Below are positions 27,044-38,303 of a stretch of DNA of 46,765 nt, one piece after another (within the stretch, counting starts at the first letter, position 1; every line of letters begins with the position of its first letter). A model generated the notes under the pieces. It did no database searches. It was not told the DNA's origin and saw only the letters and a list, made by a program, of their open reading frames with translations. Position numbers and translations under genes: made by a program. Origin of the DNA: Acidovorax sp. CF316 (GTDB taxonomy: Bacteria > Pseudomonadota > Gammaproteobacteria > Burkholderiales > Burkholderiaceae_C); NCBI RefSeq assembly GCF_000276605.1, contig NZ_AKJX01000173.1:1-46765 (forward strand), read 5' to 3'.

Positions 27044-27430
27044 TTATTGGATGCTCAGCGTGGTGGCCTTGCTGACGGGCTCCACGCGCACCAGGGTGAG
27101 CGTGAGCACGCCGTTTTCGAGCTTGGCGCTGCTGGCCGCGGCATCGATGTCGGTGGCCAGCTCCCAGGCGCGCTGCACCTGGCGGGGAGCGCCTTCCACG
27201 CTGGACAGGCGCACCACATTGTCTTCGATGGCGAGCTGCAGCTGCTCACGGGCGAGGCCGGGCACATCCAGCTGCAAGGTGGTGGCCTTGTCGTCCTGCG
27301 TGACGGTCACGCCGGCAGAGCGGGCAGGGGCAGCATTGGCAAAGCTGCCGAGCAGAAAGCGCTGCAGCGCCAGGTCGGCAGAGCGGGGTGCGTTGAAGGC
27401 GGAACGGCGGGCGACGGGGGCGAAGATCAT
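27044..27430 (-). CDS. Hsp20/alpha-crystallin small heat-shock protein
   Basis: This is a 128-residue ATP-independent holdase-type chaperone. The alpha-crystallin domain is recognisable from TLQLDVPGLAREQLQLAIEDN (strands 2-4) to AKLENGVLTLTL (strands 8-9). A short C-terminal tail contains LSI, a possible I-x-I oligomerisation motif. It starts at ATG 27430 and is divergent from a binding-protein gene with a 95-bp spacer. No ROSE-type thermometer or CIRCE element was evident. Confidence 0.8.
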   Translation of the reverse strand: MIFAPVARRSAFNAPRSADLALQRFLLGSFANAAPARSAGVTVTQDDKATTLQLDVPGLAREQLQLAIEDNVVRLSSVEGAPRQVQRAWELATDIDAAASSAKLENGVLTLTLVRVEPVSKATTLSIQ

Positions 27431-27525
27431 GAAAAGGACTCCTATACACTGCGCGGCTCTCGACGTGGTCGCCGCATGGACAGAACTTGTGTACGGCCGC
27501 GCGGGTTTTCAAGGGGAAAAAGAGC

Positions 27526-28872
27526 ATGAATAAATTGCGGTTCGCGGGCTTGAAATCAGGCGCTGCGGCATTACGTCATTCCGTTTTGGCCGTCGCTGCC
27601 ACACTGGCCTGCACGCTGGCACCGGCCTCCAGCAGCTGGGCGCAGGGCACAGCACCCGCTGCTGCCGCAGCACCCGCCAAGCCCGTGAAGATGGCGCTGA
27701 TCGAGAGCCTCTCGGGCGCCTTTGCCAACACCGGCGAGGCCGTCTACCGCAACATCTACTGGGCCATGGAGCGCGTCAACGCGCGCGGTGGCGTGGCCCT
27801 GCCGGCCAGCGCCGGCGGCCCGCGCCTGCTGGCGCTGGAGCGCTATGACAGCAAGGGCCAGAACGAAGAGGCCCTGTCGGCCCTGCGCGCGGCCATCGAC
27901 GATGGTGCGCAGGTCGTGCTGCAGGGCAATTCCTCGGCCACTGCCGCGGTGCTGATCGAGGCCATCAACAAGCACAACGAGCGCGAGCCGAACAAGCGCG
28001 TGATCTTCCTCAACTACTCGGCGGTGGACCCCATCCTCACCAACGAGAAGTGCAGCTTCTGGCACTTCCGTTTCGACGCCCATGCCGACATGCGCATGGC
28101 CGCACTCATGGAGGTGATGCGCGACGACAAGGCCTTGAAGAGCGTCTACCTGATCGGCCAGGACTACAGCTTTGGCCAGGCCGTGCTGCGCGAGGCCAAG
28201 AAGCAACTGTCGACCCAGCGCCCCGACGTGGCCGTGGTCGGCGAAGAGCTGCACCCCGTGGGCCGCGTGAAGGATTTTGCGCCCTACGCCGTGAAGATCA
28301 AGACCAGCGGCGCGCAGGCCGTGGTCACCGGCAACTGGGGCAACGATCTCACGCTGTTGGTCAAGGCCGCGCGCGAGGTGGGCTACGAAGGCAGCTTCTA
28401 CACCTTCTACGGCAATGCGCTGGGCGCGCCCGCGGCCATCGGCGATGCCGGCATCGGCAAGGTGGTGGCCGTGGCCGACTGGCTGCCCAATGTGCCGGGC
28501 GCGCAGAGCGAGGCCTTCTACCAGTCCTTCCGTGAGCGCTTTCCCAAGCCCCAGGACGACTACGTGCACATGCGCATGCAGCTCATGGTGGAGGCGCTGG
28601 CCCAGTCCATCGAGCGCGCGGGCAGCACCGATCCGGTGGCCGTGGCGCGCCAGATGGAAAAGGCCAGCGTGCAGCTCTCGGGCCAGGGCGGCAGCATGCG
28701 CGCGGCGGACCACCAGTTCCAGCAGGCGCTGGTGGTGGGCGTGATGGACAAGAAGGGGGCCACGGGCGTCAAGTTCGACGTCGAGGGCTCGGGCTATGGT
28801 TTCCGCGTGGTGCGCCAGATCGCCCCTGCAAAGGCGCAACAACCCCATACCTGCACCATGCAGCGCCCCTGA
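27526..28872 (+). CDS. Liv-type periplasmic substrate-binding protein (orphan)
   Basis: This is a 448-residue protein. ATG 27526 follows AAGGGG; a GTG 39 bp upstream in frame is less likely. A long Sec signal peptide ends near SSWAQG. The mature part is a type I periplasmic binding fold (MALIESLSGAFANTGEAVYRN, VYLIGQDYSFGQAVLREAKK, VTGNWGNDLTLLVKAARE). No cognate Liv permease or ATPase genes are adjacent, so it probably feeds a transporter elsewhere. The ligand is unknown; the family covers amino acids, amides, urea and aromatic acids. Confidence 0.85.
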   Translation: MNKLRFAGLKSGAAALRHSVLAVAATLACTLAPASSSWAQGTAPAAAAAPAKPVKMALIESLSGAFANTGEAVYRNIYWAMERVNARGGVALPASAGGPRLLALERYDSKGQNEEALSALRAAIDDGAQVVLQGNSSATAAVLIEAINKHNEREPNKRVIFLNYSAVDPILTNEKCSFWHFRFDAHADMRMAALMEVMRDDKALKSVYLIGQDYSFGQAVLREAKKQLSTQRPDVAVVGEELHPVGRVKDFAPYAVKIKTSGAQAVVTGNWGNDLTLLVKAAREVGYEGSFYTFYGNALGAPAAIGDAGIGKVVAVADWLPNVPGAQSEAFYQSFRERFPKPQDDYVHMRMQLMVEALAQSIERAGSTDPVAVARQMEKASVQLSGQGGSMRAADHQFQQALVVGVMDKKGATGVKFDVEGSGYGFRVVRQIAPAKAQQPHTCTMQRP

Positions 28873-28883
28873 AGGAGGCGCTG

Positions 28884-28905
28884 GCGGCGTGGTGATCCAC
28901 GCCGC
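28884..28905 (+). terminator. Hairpin after orphan binding-protein gene
   Basis: Perfect 9-bp arms GCGGCGTGG / CCACGCCGC with a TGAT loop lie 11 bp after the stop at 28872. No T run follows. Position supports a transcript-end or 3'-protecting hairpin. Confidence 0.4.
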
Positions 28906-28936
28906 GCGGGCAAAGGGTGGGGGCGCCTTTTGTCCG

Positions 28937-28948
28937 CATATCGATATG
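28937..28948. promoter_or_regulatory. CATATCGATATG palindrome upstream of monooxygenase cluster
   Basis: A perfect 12-bp AT-rich palindrome in otherwise GC-rich DNA lies ~80 bp before the first gene of the flavin-monooxygenase cluster. It is a candidate operator for a LysR-type (for example CysB-like) or other regulator. No regulator gene is nearby. Confidence 0.3.
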
Positions 28949-29026
28949 ACAAGTTAGCGCAACGCGCGCCGGCCCGGGGCCACAGAATTTGCAGCATTGC
29001 TCACCCATGCGCGAATCGCCCCCACC

Positions 29027-30028
29027 GTGTCCTATGCCCTGTCCCTGCTCGACAAGAGCCCCGTTCCTGAAGGCGCCACCGCGGCCCAGGCGCTGCAGCG
29101 CACCGTAGCGCTGGCGCAGCGCGCCGAGCAACTGGGCTACCGGCGTTTCTGGGTGGCCGAGCACCATGGCAACCCGGGCCTGGCCAGCTCGGCACCCGAG
29201 GTGCTGGTTGCGCACCTGCTGGCGCGCACCACGCGCATCCGCGTGGGTTCGGGCGGCGTCATGCTGCAGCACTACAGCCCCTTCAAGGTGGCCGAGGCCT
29301 TCAAGTTGCTGGCCGCGCTGGCCCCGGGCCGTGTGGACCTGGGCGTGGGCAAGGCGCCCGGCGGTCTGCCCCTGTCCACCCGTGCGCTGCAGGCTGCACG
29401 CGACCCGGCACGCAAGGCCGACTTCGCGGCGCAACTGGCCGAGCTTGACGCCTTCGTCTCCAACACCCTTGCCGCCGACCACCCGCTGGCCGGTGCCGTG
29501 GCCCTGCCCGAGCCGCCGAGCCTGCCCGAGCGTTTTCTGCTCGGCGGCAGCCCCGAGAGTGCCGCGCTGGCCGCGCGCCATGGCTGGCAGTTCGTCTATG
29601 CCGGGCACTTCAATGGCGACCCGGTGAACATCGAGCGCTCGGTGCAGGTCTACCGCGAGGCCGCGGGCCGCGCGCCACTGCTCGCGCTCTATGCCCTGGT
29701 CGCAGACACGCAGGAGGAGGCCGAGCGCCTGGTGGGTGCGCTGCGCATCGTCAAGCTGCACCTGTCCACCGGCCAGAGCGTGAACCTGCCCAACGAGAAG
29801 GCCGCCGCCGAGTTCGCGCGCCAGGCCGGCGTGAGCGACTACCGCCTCGAAGAAACCCGCCCGCACGTGATCGCCGGCTCGCAGGCCTTCGTGCGCGATG
29901 CGCTCGATGCACTGGCCGAGCGCTACGGCATCGAGGAGTTCGTGGTCGACACGCCCGTCACCGGCTTTGCCGAGCGCCTCGCGTCGGTGGAGCTGCTCGC
30001 CGGCGCCCTGCAGACCGCCGAGGCCTGA
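29027..30028 (+). CDS. LLM-class flavin-dependent oxidoreductase (MsnO8-like)
   Basis: This is a ~333-residue luciferase-like TIM-barrel enzyme using reduced FMN. GTG 29027 is chosen because family members begin just before the [11 protein letters not shown] segment. TTG 28997 in the same frame (10 residues longer) is the alternative, and neither has a clear ribosome site. Motifs visible are [38 protein letters not shown] and [15 protein letters not shown]. It is the first gene of a cluster with a second monooxygenase, M20 hydrolase, acetyltransferase and amino-acid ABC transporter. The specific substrate is unknown. Confidence 0.83.
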   Translation: MSYALSLLDKSPVPEGATAAQALQRTVALAQRAEQLGYRRFWVAEHHGNPGLASSAPEVLVAHLLARTTRIRVGSGGVMLQHYSPFKVAEAFKLLAALAPGRVDLGVGKAPGGLPLSTRALQAARDPARKADFAAQLAELDAFVSNTLAADHPLAGAVALPEPPSLPERFLLGGSPESAALAARHGWQFVYAGHFNGDPVNIERSVQVYREAAGRAPLLALYALVADTQEEAERLVGALRIVKLHLSTGQSVNLPNEKAAAEFARQAGVSDYRLEETRPHVIAGSQAFVRDALDALAERYGIEEFVVDTPVTGFAERLASVELLAGALQTAEA

Positions 30029-30054
30029 CCCCTGCCCCCAAGAAGGAAAAACAC

Positions 30055-31407
30055 ATGAGCAACCCGACCCCCATCCGCTTCGGCCTGATGCTGCACGGCG
30101 CAGGCGGCCACATGAATTCCTGGAAGCACCCCGCCGGCCCGGCCGATGCGAGCGTGAACCTGCAGTTCTACATCGACACCGCGCGCAAGGCCGAGGCCAA
30201 CGGCATCGCCTTCGCCTTCGTGGCCGATGGCCTGTTCATCAACGAGAAGTCGATCCCGCATTTCCTCAACCGCTTCGAGCCCATCTCCATCCTTTCGGCG
30301 CTGGCCGTGGCCACGACGAAGATCGGCCTGGCGGGCACCATCTCCACCTCGTACAGCGACCCGTTCACGGTGGCGCGCCAGTTCGCCTCGCTGGACCTCA
30401 TCAGCCAGGGCCGCGCGGGCTGGAACGTGGTGACCACGCCGCTCGAAGGCACGGCCAGCAACTACAGCCGCCAGCACCCCGACCACGCGCTGCGCTACGA
30501 GATCGCCGACGAGTACCTGGAGGTGACGCAAGGCCTGTGGGACAGCTGGGACGAGGACGCCGTGGTGCGCGACCGCGCCACCGGTCAGTTCTTCGACCCG
30601 GCCAAGCTGCACACGCTCAACCACAAGGGCCGCTTCTTCCAGGTGGCCGGTCCGCTGAACATCGGGCGCTCGGCCCAGGGCCAGCCGGTGATCTTCCAGG
30701 CCGGCTCGTCCGATGCGGGCGTGGGCCTGGCGGGCAAGTACGCCGACGCGGTGTTCACGCATTCGCCCAACCTCGAAGCCACGCGCGGCTTCCTGCGCCA
30801 GGTCAAGGCCAGCGCCGTGGCGCAGGGCCGCCAGGGCGACGACGTGAAGATCTTCCCGGGCATCGGCCCGGTGGTGGGCGCCACCCAGGAAGAAGCCGAG
30901 GCCAAGTACCAGGCCATCCGCGAACTGCTCACGGTGCAGGAAGCACTGGCCTACCTGGGCCGCTATTTCGACCACCACGACTTCACGCAGTACCCGCTGG
31001 ACGAACCCTTCCCCGAGTTGGGCGAGATCGGGCGCAACAGCTTTCGCTCCACCACCGACCGCATCAAGGCCGATGCCAGGGAGCGCGGCCTTACGCTGCG
31101 CCAGGTGGCGCTGGAGGCGGCCACGCCACGCTCGCAGTTCGTGGGCACGGGCGAGCGGGTGGCCGACGAGATCATCCGCTGGGTGGACGAGGGCGCGGCC
31201 GACGGCTTCATCCTCGGTTTCCCGGTGCTGGCGCAGGGGCTCGAAGACTTCGTGACGCATGTCATCCCGGTGCTGGAGGCACGCGGCCGCTACGAGCGCA
31301 CCTTGCCCGGCGCCACGCTGCGCGACCACCTGGGCCTGCCGCGCAAGGCCAGCCGGTATGCGGCTGCGCCAGAGCTGGGCGCTGCTGCCGACCGGAAGGT
31401 TGCCTGA
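30055..31407 (+). CDS. FMN-dependent monooxygenase, NtaA/SnaA/DszA family (YxeK-like)
   Basis: This 450-residue luciferase-like monooxygenase requires FMNH2 from a separate reductase. Family hallmarks visible are the N-terminal [35 protein letters not shown], the highly conserved [17 protein letters not shown], and [26 protein letters not shown] 30055 has AAGGAAAA upstream. Members cleave C-N or C-S bonds (nitrilotriacetate, dibenzothiophene sulfone, N-acetyl-S-succinylcysteine). With the adjoining deacetylase, acetyltransferase and amino-acid importer, the best parallel is Bacillus YxeK. Its stop overlaps the next start by 1 bp. Confidence 0.88.
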   Translation: MSNPTPIRFGLMLHGAGGHMNSWKHPAGPADASVNLQFYIDTARKAEANGIAFAFVADGLFINEKSIPHFLNRFEPISILSALAVATTKIGLAGTISTSYSDPFTVARQFASLDLISQGRAGWNVVTTPLEGTASNYSRQHPDHALRYEIADEYLEVTQGLWDSWDEDAVVRDRATGQFFDPAKLHTLNHKGRFFQVAGPLNIGRSAQGQPVIFQAGSSDAGVGLAGKYADAVFTHSPNLEATRGFLRQVKASAVAQGRQGDDVKIFPGIGPVVGATQEEAEAKYQAIRELLTVQEALAYLGRYFDHHDFTQYPLDEPFPELGEIGRNSFRSTTDRIKADARERGLTLRQVALEAATPRSQFVGTGERVADEIIRWVDEGAADGFILGFPVLAQGLEDFVTHVIPVLEARGRYERTLPGATLRDHLGLPRKASRYAAAPELGAAADRKVA

Positions 31408-32624
31408 TGGGCGCCGCATTGCCTGTCGAAAGCTCCCAGGATGTGGCCCGGGTCGAGGAGGGCATTGCCGCCTTCATCGGCGAGTTCAAGGCCCTGCGCC
31501 AGGACCTGCACCGCCACCCGGAACTCTCGTTCCAGGAGCACCGCACGGCCGCCATCGTGGCCGAGCGCCTTGCGGCGTGGGGCTACGAGGTCACGACCGG
31601 CATCGCCGGCACGGGCGTGGTGGGGCGGCTCGTGCGCGGCAGTGGCAGAGGCAATGGCAGTGGCAATTCCCTGGGCATCCGCGCCGACATGGACGCGCTG
31701 CCCATCACCGAAGCCACGGGCCTGCCCTATGCGAGCGAAAACGCCGGCGTGATGCATGCCTGCGGGCACGATGGCCACACCACGGTGCTGCTCGCGACGG
31801 CGCGCTTCCTGGCCGAGTCGGGGCGCTTCGACGGCACGCTGAACCTGATCTTCCAGCCCGCCGAGGAGAACGGCGGTGGCGCCAACCGCATGATCGCCGA
31901 AGGGCTGTTCGAGCGCTTTCCCTGCGATGCGGTGTTCGGCCTGCACAACTGGCCTTGCGTGGGCGAAGGGCACTTCGGCTGCGTGACCGGGCCGGCCATG
32001 GCCTCGGTGGACCAGATCACCATCACCGTGCGCGGCAAGGGCGGCCATGGCGCCGCGCCGCACGAAACGGTGGACCCGGTGGTGGCCAGCGCCCACATCA
32101 TCACGGCACTGCAGACGGTGGTGTCGCGCAACGTCGACCCGCTGGACATGGGCGTGGTCACCGTGGGCTCGATCCACGGCGGTGCCGCCCCGAATGTGAT
32201 CCCCGAAAGCGTGGAACTCAAGCTCACGGCGCGGGCCTTCAAGCCCGAGGTGCGCGCCATCCTCAAGGAGCGCATTCCGGCCATCGCCCGGGCCCAGGCC
32301 GAGAGCTTCGGCGCCACGGCCGAGGTGCAGTACCGCCCGGGCTACCCGGCCGTGCTCAACCACGATGCCGAGACGGCCCTGGCGCGCAGCGTGGCCGTGG
32401 ACACCTTTGGCGCCGCGCGCGTGGACGCCGGCTTTCGCCCGCGCACGGCCAGCGAGGACTTCGCCTTCATGCTGCTCAAGCGGCCTGGCAGCTATGTCTT
32501 CGTGGGCAATGGCGACGGCGCCTCGCTGCACAGCCCCTACTACGACTTCAACGACGCCATCCTCGCGCCCTCGGCCACCTACTGGGTGCGCCTGGCCGAG
32601 CGTTTCCTGGCGCCGGCCGCATGA
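31407..32624 (+). CDS. M20-family amidohydrolase (N-acyl-amino acid deacylase/hippurate hydrolase-like)
   Basis: This is a 405-residue metallo-amidohydrolase of the HipO/YxeP class. Metal-site motifs are IRADMDALPI, MHACGHDGHTTVLL and FQPAEENGGGA, with the dimerisation-domain GKGGHGAAPHETVDPVVAS and a C-terminal SEDFAFML. ATG 31407 is coupled to the monooxygenase stop. A Gly/Ser/Asn-rich stretch at residues 78-87, encoded by imperfect GGCAGT/GGCAAT hexamers (31638-31667), looks like a repeat expansion in a surface loop. The likely role is removing the acyl group after oxidative cleavage. Confidence 0.88.
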   Translation: MGAALPVESSQDVARVEEGIAAFIGEFKALRQDLHRHPELSFQEHRTAAIVAERLAAWGYEVTTGIAGTGVVGRLVRGSGRGNGSGNSLGIRADMDALPITEATGLPYASENAGVMHACGHDGHTTVLLATARFLAESGRFDGTLNLIFQPAEENGGGANRMIAEGLFERFPCDAVFGLHNWPCVGEGHFGCVTGPAMASVDQITITVRGKGGHGAAPHETVDPVVASAHIITALQTVVSRNVDPLDMGVVTVGSIHGGAAPNVIPESVELKLTARAFKPEVRAILKERIPAIARAQAESFGATAEVQYRPGYPAVLNHDAETALARSVAVDTFGAARVDAGFRPRTASEDFAFMLLKRPGSYVFVGNGDGASLHSPYYDFNDAILAPSATYWVRLAERFLAPAA

Positions 32625-32664
32625 CTCCCCTTCTTCCTGTTGCCTTGATGGACGCGACAACACC

Positions 32665-33180
32665 ATGAGCGAACGATTCGTCTACACCACCCCCCTGGAC
32701 CCGCTGGCGCGCCCGCTGGTGGAAGAACTCAGCCACGAGTACGAAACCCGCTACAGCGACGTCTATGCGCTGGAGGGTGGCCCGCGCGAGATGGAGAAGT
32801 ACCCGGCCGAGCTGTTCTCGCCACCCGAGGGCGGCAACTTCGTGCTGCTGCTGCGCGATGGGGTGGCCATTGGCGGCGGCGCGTTCAAGCGCCACCCGGA
32901 CCCCGGTACGGCCGAGCTCAAGCGCGTCTGGGCGCACTCGGCCCTGCGCCGCCAGGGCCTGGCACGCCGTGTGGTCCAGGAACTCGAGGCCCAGGCGCTG
33001 CGCCAGGGTTACACGCGCATCTACCTGACCACGGGCTTTCGCCAGCCCGAAGCCGTGGCGCTGTACCTGGGCCAGGGCTATGCGGCTCTGTTCGACCCAT
33101 CGGCGCCCGAGGGCACCTACCGCTCGCTGCCGTTCGAAAAAATCCTGGTGCAGGCGCCTGCGCTGGCACGCGCCGCCTGA
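32665..33180 (+). CDS. GNAT-family N-acetyltransferase (YxeL-like)
   Basis: This is a 171-residue single-domain acetyltransferase. The acetyl-CoA binding motif A is [20 protein letters not shown] (R-x-x-G-x-A), followed by [13 protein letters not shown] (motif B). It starts at ATG 32665, 40 bp after the amidohydrolase. Placed among a NtaA-type monooxygenase, a deacylase and an amino-acid importer, it probably N-acetylates the imported amino acid before oxidation, as YxeL does for S-(2-succino)cysteine in Bacillus. That substrate assignment is inference. Confidence 0.83.
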   Translation: MSERFVYTTPLDPLARPLVEELSHEYETRYSDVYALEGGPREMEKYPAELFSPPEGGNFVLLLRDGVAIGGGAFKRHPDPGTAELKRVWAHSALRRQGLARRVVQELEAQALRQGYTRIYLTTGFRQPEAVALYLGQGYAALFDPSAPEGTYRSLPFEKILVQAPALARAA

Positions 33181-33208
33181 GTTTTCCCTTCCATTCCCAT
33201 ACACCACG

Positions 33209-35065
<1,857 letters not shown>

Positions 35066-35093
35066 CAGCCCGCCGCAGTTCTTTCCCTCCCTT

Positions 35094-35143
35094 GCACGCG
35101 CAGCGCCCGGCTGGGCGCCAGCGTGCCCGCATTGTCTTTTTTT
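35094..35143 (+). terminator. Terminator-like hairpin between fused ABC gene and binding protein
   Basis: Nested arms GCACGC/GCGTGC and GCGCCC/GGGCGC (35094-35126) are followed 9 bp later by a run of seven T (35136-35142). The T run is displaced from the stem, so partial termination between transporter and binding-protein genes is possible. Confidence 0.4.
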
Positions 35144-35168
35144 CATGGCTTTTTTCAGGAACCATCCG

Positions 35169-36098
35169 ATGAACTTCACCCGCCGCTCCACCTTCCTTGC
35201 CCTGGCGCTGGCCGCCGCGGCCATGGTCCCGCTGCAGACCACGGCCCAGGCCGTGGACCTGAGCCCTGAACAGCCCGGGCGCCCGCGCTCGGCCAAGGTC
35301 GACGAGGCGCTCAAGCTCGTGTCCAAGGACTTCAAGTTCGCCAAGGAGGGCGTGCTCACGGTGGGCACCACCACGGGGCGCCTGCCCTTCGGCGCCTACG
35401 CCACCGACAACAAGACCCCCGTGGGCAATGCGCCCGACGTGGCGCAGCTGGTGGCCGACAGCCTGGGGCGCAAGCTCGAGCTGGTGTCGGTGGCCTGGGC
35501 CGACTGGCCGCTGGGCCTGCAGTCGGGCAAGTTCGACGTGGTGATCTCCAACGTCACGGTGACCGAGGAGCGCAAGGAGAAATTCGACTTCTCCACCTAC
35601 CGCAATGACCAGCTCGGCATCTACGTCAAGGCCGACAGCAAGATCGCCGCGATCAAGGAACCCAAGGACGTGGCGGGCCTGAAGATCATCGTCGGCGCGA
35701 GCACCAACCAGGAGCAGATCCTCCTGCGCTGGAACCAGCAGAACGTGGCCGCGGGCCTGAAACCCGTGGAGATCCAGTACTACGACGACGATGTGGTGCT
35801 GTACCTGGCCATCCTGTCGGGCCGCGCCGACGCCTACCTTGCGCCCAACGGCATCGCCGCGCACAACGCGCGCGATGGCCGCACCAAGCTGGTCGGTGCC
35901 TTCTCGGGCGGCTGGCCGCAGAACGCCGAGATCGCCGTGACCTCGCGCAAGGGCTCGGGCATTGCCGAGGCCATCACCGCTGCGCTCAATGCGCAGATCC
36001 AGAACGGCAACTACGCCAAGTCGCTGGAGCGCTGGAACCTGCAGTCCGAGGCCATCCAGGTCTCGCGCACCAACCCACCCGGCCTGCCCAAGAAGTGA
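35169..36098 (+). CDS. Amino acid ABC transporter substrate-binding protein, paralogue 1
   Basis: This is a 309-residue SBP_bac_3 (type II periplasmic binding fold) protein. A Sec signal peptide ends near TTAQA. The mature N-terminus is atypical, with a VDLSPEQPGRPRS segment shared with the next gene. Ligand-site regions are LTVGTTTGRLPFGAYATD and GKFDVVISNVTVTEERKEKFDFS (the family's conserved TERKE-type stretch). It serves the fused permease-ATPase upstream. Its paralogue begins 8 bp downstream; both end in TNPPGLPK. Confidence 0.88.
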   Translation: MNFTRRSTFLALALAAAAMVPLQTTAQAVDLSPEQPGRPRSAKVDEALKLVSKDFKFAKEGVLTVGTTTGRLPFGAYATDNKTPVGNAPDVAQLVADSLGRKLELVSVAWADWPLGLQSGKFDVVISNVTVTEERKEKFDFSTYRNDQLGIYVKADSKIAAIKEPKDVAGLKIIVGASTNQEQILLRWNQQNVAAGLKPVEIQYYDDDVVLYLAILSGRADAYLAPNGIAAHNARDGRTKLVGAFSGGWPQNAEIAVTSRKGSGIAEAITAALNAQIQNGNYAKSLERWNLQSEAIQVSRTNPPGLPKK

Positions 36099-36106
36099 GG
36101 CGCGCC

Positions 36107-37042
36107 ATGACCATCCTCTCCTCACCATCCCTGCGGCGCTGGCTGGCCGCGGTGGCATTGGCTGCATTCGGCGGCGGCGCCCTGGCCCAGACCTTCGACT
36201 TCAGCCCCGAGCAAAAAGGCCGGCTGCGCACCGAGCGCAATGCCGCAGCCATTGCCGCCCTTCCCAAGGACTTCAAGTTCGTCAAGGACGGTGTGCTGAC
36301 CGTGGCGATCGCGCCGTTCGCGCCCCCCATCTCCACCTATGCCACCGATGCCAAAACCGTGGTGGGTTTCGATCCCGACTACGCGCTGCTGATTGCCGAT
36401 GCGCTGGGCCTCAAGCTGGAGCTGGTGCCCATCGCCTGGGCCGACTGGCCCCTGGGCCTGTCCTCGGGCAAGTACGACGCGGTGATCTCCAATGTGGGCG
36501 TGACCGAGCAGCGCAAGGAGAAGTTCGACTTCTCCACCTACCGCCTGGGGCTGCACGGCTTCTACGTGCGTGCCGACAGCAAGATCGCCGCCATCAAGGA
36601 ACCCAAGGACGTGGCCGGCCTCAAGGTCATCACCGCGTCGGGCACCAACCAGGAGCGCATCCTGCTCGAATGGAACAGGAAGAACCAGGCGGCAGGCCTG
36701 AAGCCGGCGGAAATCCTGTACTTCGACGACGATGCGGCGCGCCTGCTGGGCGTGGTCTCGGGCCGTGCCGATGCCAACTTCAACCCCAACGCCCCCCAGG
36801 CCTACCACGCGGCCAAGGACGGCAAGATCAAGCTCGTGGGCACCGTGAACGCCGGCTGGCCGCTCAAGTCCGACGTGGGCATCACCACACGCAAGGGCAG
36901 CGGCCTGGCCGATGCGCTCACGCTCGCGGCCAATGGCCTGATCCAGGGGGGCCAGTACGGCAAGGCGCTGACGCGCTGGAGCCTGACGGAAGAGGCGCTG
37001 CCGCGGTCGGAGACGAATCCCCCGGGCTTGCCGAAATTTTGA
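36107..37042 (+). CDS. Amino acid ABC transporter substrate-binding protein, paralogue 2
   Basis: This is a 311-residue SBP_bac_3 protein clearly duplicated from the upstream gene. Shared stretches are AWADWPLGL, EKFDFSTYR, ADSKIAAIKEPKDVAGLK and TNPPGLPK. The signal peptide ends near GALAQT. ATG 36107 is preferred over an in-frame GTG at 36095. The ligand-pocket region differs (IAPFAPPISTYATD against TTGRLPFGAYATD in copy 1; NVGVTEQRKE against NVTVTEERKE). The two proteins may therefore deliver different but related ligands to one transporter. Confidence 0.88.
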   Translation: MTILSSPSLRRWLAAVALAAFGGGALAQTFDFSPEQKGRLRTERNAAAIAALPKDFKFVKDGVLTVAIAPFAPPISTYATDAKTVVGFDPDYALLIADALGLKLELVPIAWADWPLGLSSGKYDAVISNVGVTEQRKEKFDFSTYRLGLHGFYVRADSKIAAIKEPKDVAGLKVITASGTNQERILLEWNRKNQAAGLKPAEILYFDDDAARLLGVVSGRADANFNPNAPQAYHAAKDGKIKLVGTVNAGWPLKSDVGITTRKGSGLADALTLAANGLIQGGQYGKALTRWSLTEEALPRSETNPPGLPKF

Positions 37043-37123
37043 CCCCCTGAGTCGCTTCGCGCCTTCCCCCTGAAAGGGGGACGCCCCCAGTGCGGCGGGG
37101 CGGCCCTTGCACGGGGGCACTGG
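37043..37123. repeat. Interspersed intergenic repeat (CCCCCTGAGTCGCTTCGCGCC family), copy 2
   Basis: It begins at the base after the stop codon of the second binding protein and matches 21908-22011. It has the short form of the central hairpin (CCCCCTGAAAGGGGG). Confidence 0.65.
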
Positions 37124-37200
37124 CTTCGGCCACGCCGGTTTCGTGGCCTGCGAGCGATGTGGTGTGCCGCTGAAACCGAGATCATCCCAACTTCCACGCC

Positions 37201-38265
37201 ATGCCCATCCGCCACCTCGCCTTCCTGTCGCCGGGTAATTTCCCTGACACCGATCCCTTCGACGGGCTGGAGCACACGCTGCAGCTGTTCGCCTATGGCG
37301 AGGCCCTGGGGTTCGACAGCGCCTGGGTGCGCCAACGCCACCTGGAGCGCGGGGTGTCCTCGGCCGCGACCTTCCTGGCCGCTGCGAGCCAGCGCACGCT
37401 GCGCATCGGCCTGGGAACGGCCGTGGTGCAGATGGGCTACGAGAATCCGTTTCGCCTGGCCGAGGACCTGGCCACGGTGGATGTACTCGCGCGTGGGCGC
37501 CTGCACGTGGGCCTGAGTGCCGGGGCGCCGCCCTTTGGCGCATTGCTGGGCGAGCGCCTGTTCGATGGCGATGCGGGCAGCATCGATTTCTCGCACGCCC
37601 GCGTGGAGCGCCTGCGGCGCAACCTGCAGGGCGACCTGCTGGGTGACGAGGAGACCTTTGTCGAAAGCCCCGCAGGCCGCCAGCGGCCACGCCTGCAGCC
37701 GTACGCGCCGGGCCTGGCGCAGCGCCTGTGGTACGGCGGGGGCTCGCTGCGCTCGGCGCAGTGGGCGGGCGAGCAGGGCTACCACCTGCTCATCGGCAAC
37801 ATCAACCGGGGCGAGCAGACCGACCATTTCTTCGAGGCGCAGCGCACCCAGCTCGACCTGTTCCATGCCCGCTGGCGCGCGCAGCAGCCGCCGGGCAGCG
37901 TGCCGCGCGTGGCGCTGGGGCGGGTGATCGTGCCGCTGGACGGGGCCGATGCCTCCACCCGCGCGCGCTACCTGGCCTGGGCGGCCACGCGGCAGGCGCG
38001 CACCCTGGCGCCGCAGGGCGAGCGGCGCACGCTGTTCGCGCGCGACCTGGTGGGCCACAGCGAGCAGATCCTGCAGTGGCTGCGCGAGGACCCGATCCTG
38101 CCCCTGGTGCAGGAGTTGCGGCTGGAGCTGCCCTACGACTTCGCGCCCGAGGAATACCGCCAGATCCTGGAGGACACAGCCCGGCTGATCGCGCCGGAGC
38201 TGGGGTGGCGGGCAGGGGCCACGCAGGCCACAGCGGCCGGAGTGGGTGATACCTGGGTTGCTTAG
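37201..38265 (+). CDS. Putative FMN-dependent luciferase-like monooxygenase (KPN_01858-like)
   Basis: This is a 354-residue LLM-class enzyme. The N-terminus IRHLAFLSPGNFPDTDPFDG and the block SAWVRQRHLERGVSSAATFL, then LGTAVVQMGYENPFRLAEDL, match a distinct subfamily known in Klebsiella next to similar ABC importers (family recognition from memory). ATG 37201 is the first in the conserved frame. It lies 158 bp after the binding proteins with a dispersed repeat between, so it may be in the same operon. It is the third unrelated-subfamily flavin monooxygenase of this cluster; the substrate is unknown. Confidence 0.82.
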   Translation: MPIRHLAFLSPGNFPDTDPFDGLEHTLQLFAYGEALGFDSAWVRQRHLERGVSSAATFLAAASQRTLRIGLGTAVVQMGYENPFRLAEDLATVDVLARGRLHVGLSAGAPPFGALLGERLFDGDAGSIDFSHARVERLRRNLQGDLLGDEETFVESPAGRQRPRLQPYAPGLAQRLWYGGGSLRSAQWAGEQGYHLLIGNINRGEQTDHFFEAQRTQLDLFHARWRAQQPPGSVPRVALGRVIVPLDGADASTRARYLAWAATRQARTLAPQGERRTLFARDLVGHSEQILQWLREDPILPLVQELRLELPYDFAPEEYRQILEDTARLIAPELGWRAGATQATAAGVGDTWVA

Positions 38266-38303
38266 AACCTGAACAGGTTGTTGGGCCCTGCGCGGGCGGT
38301 GCC

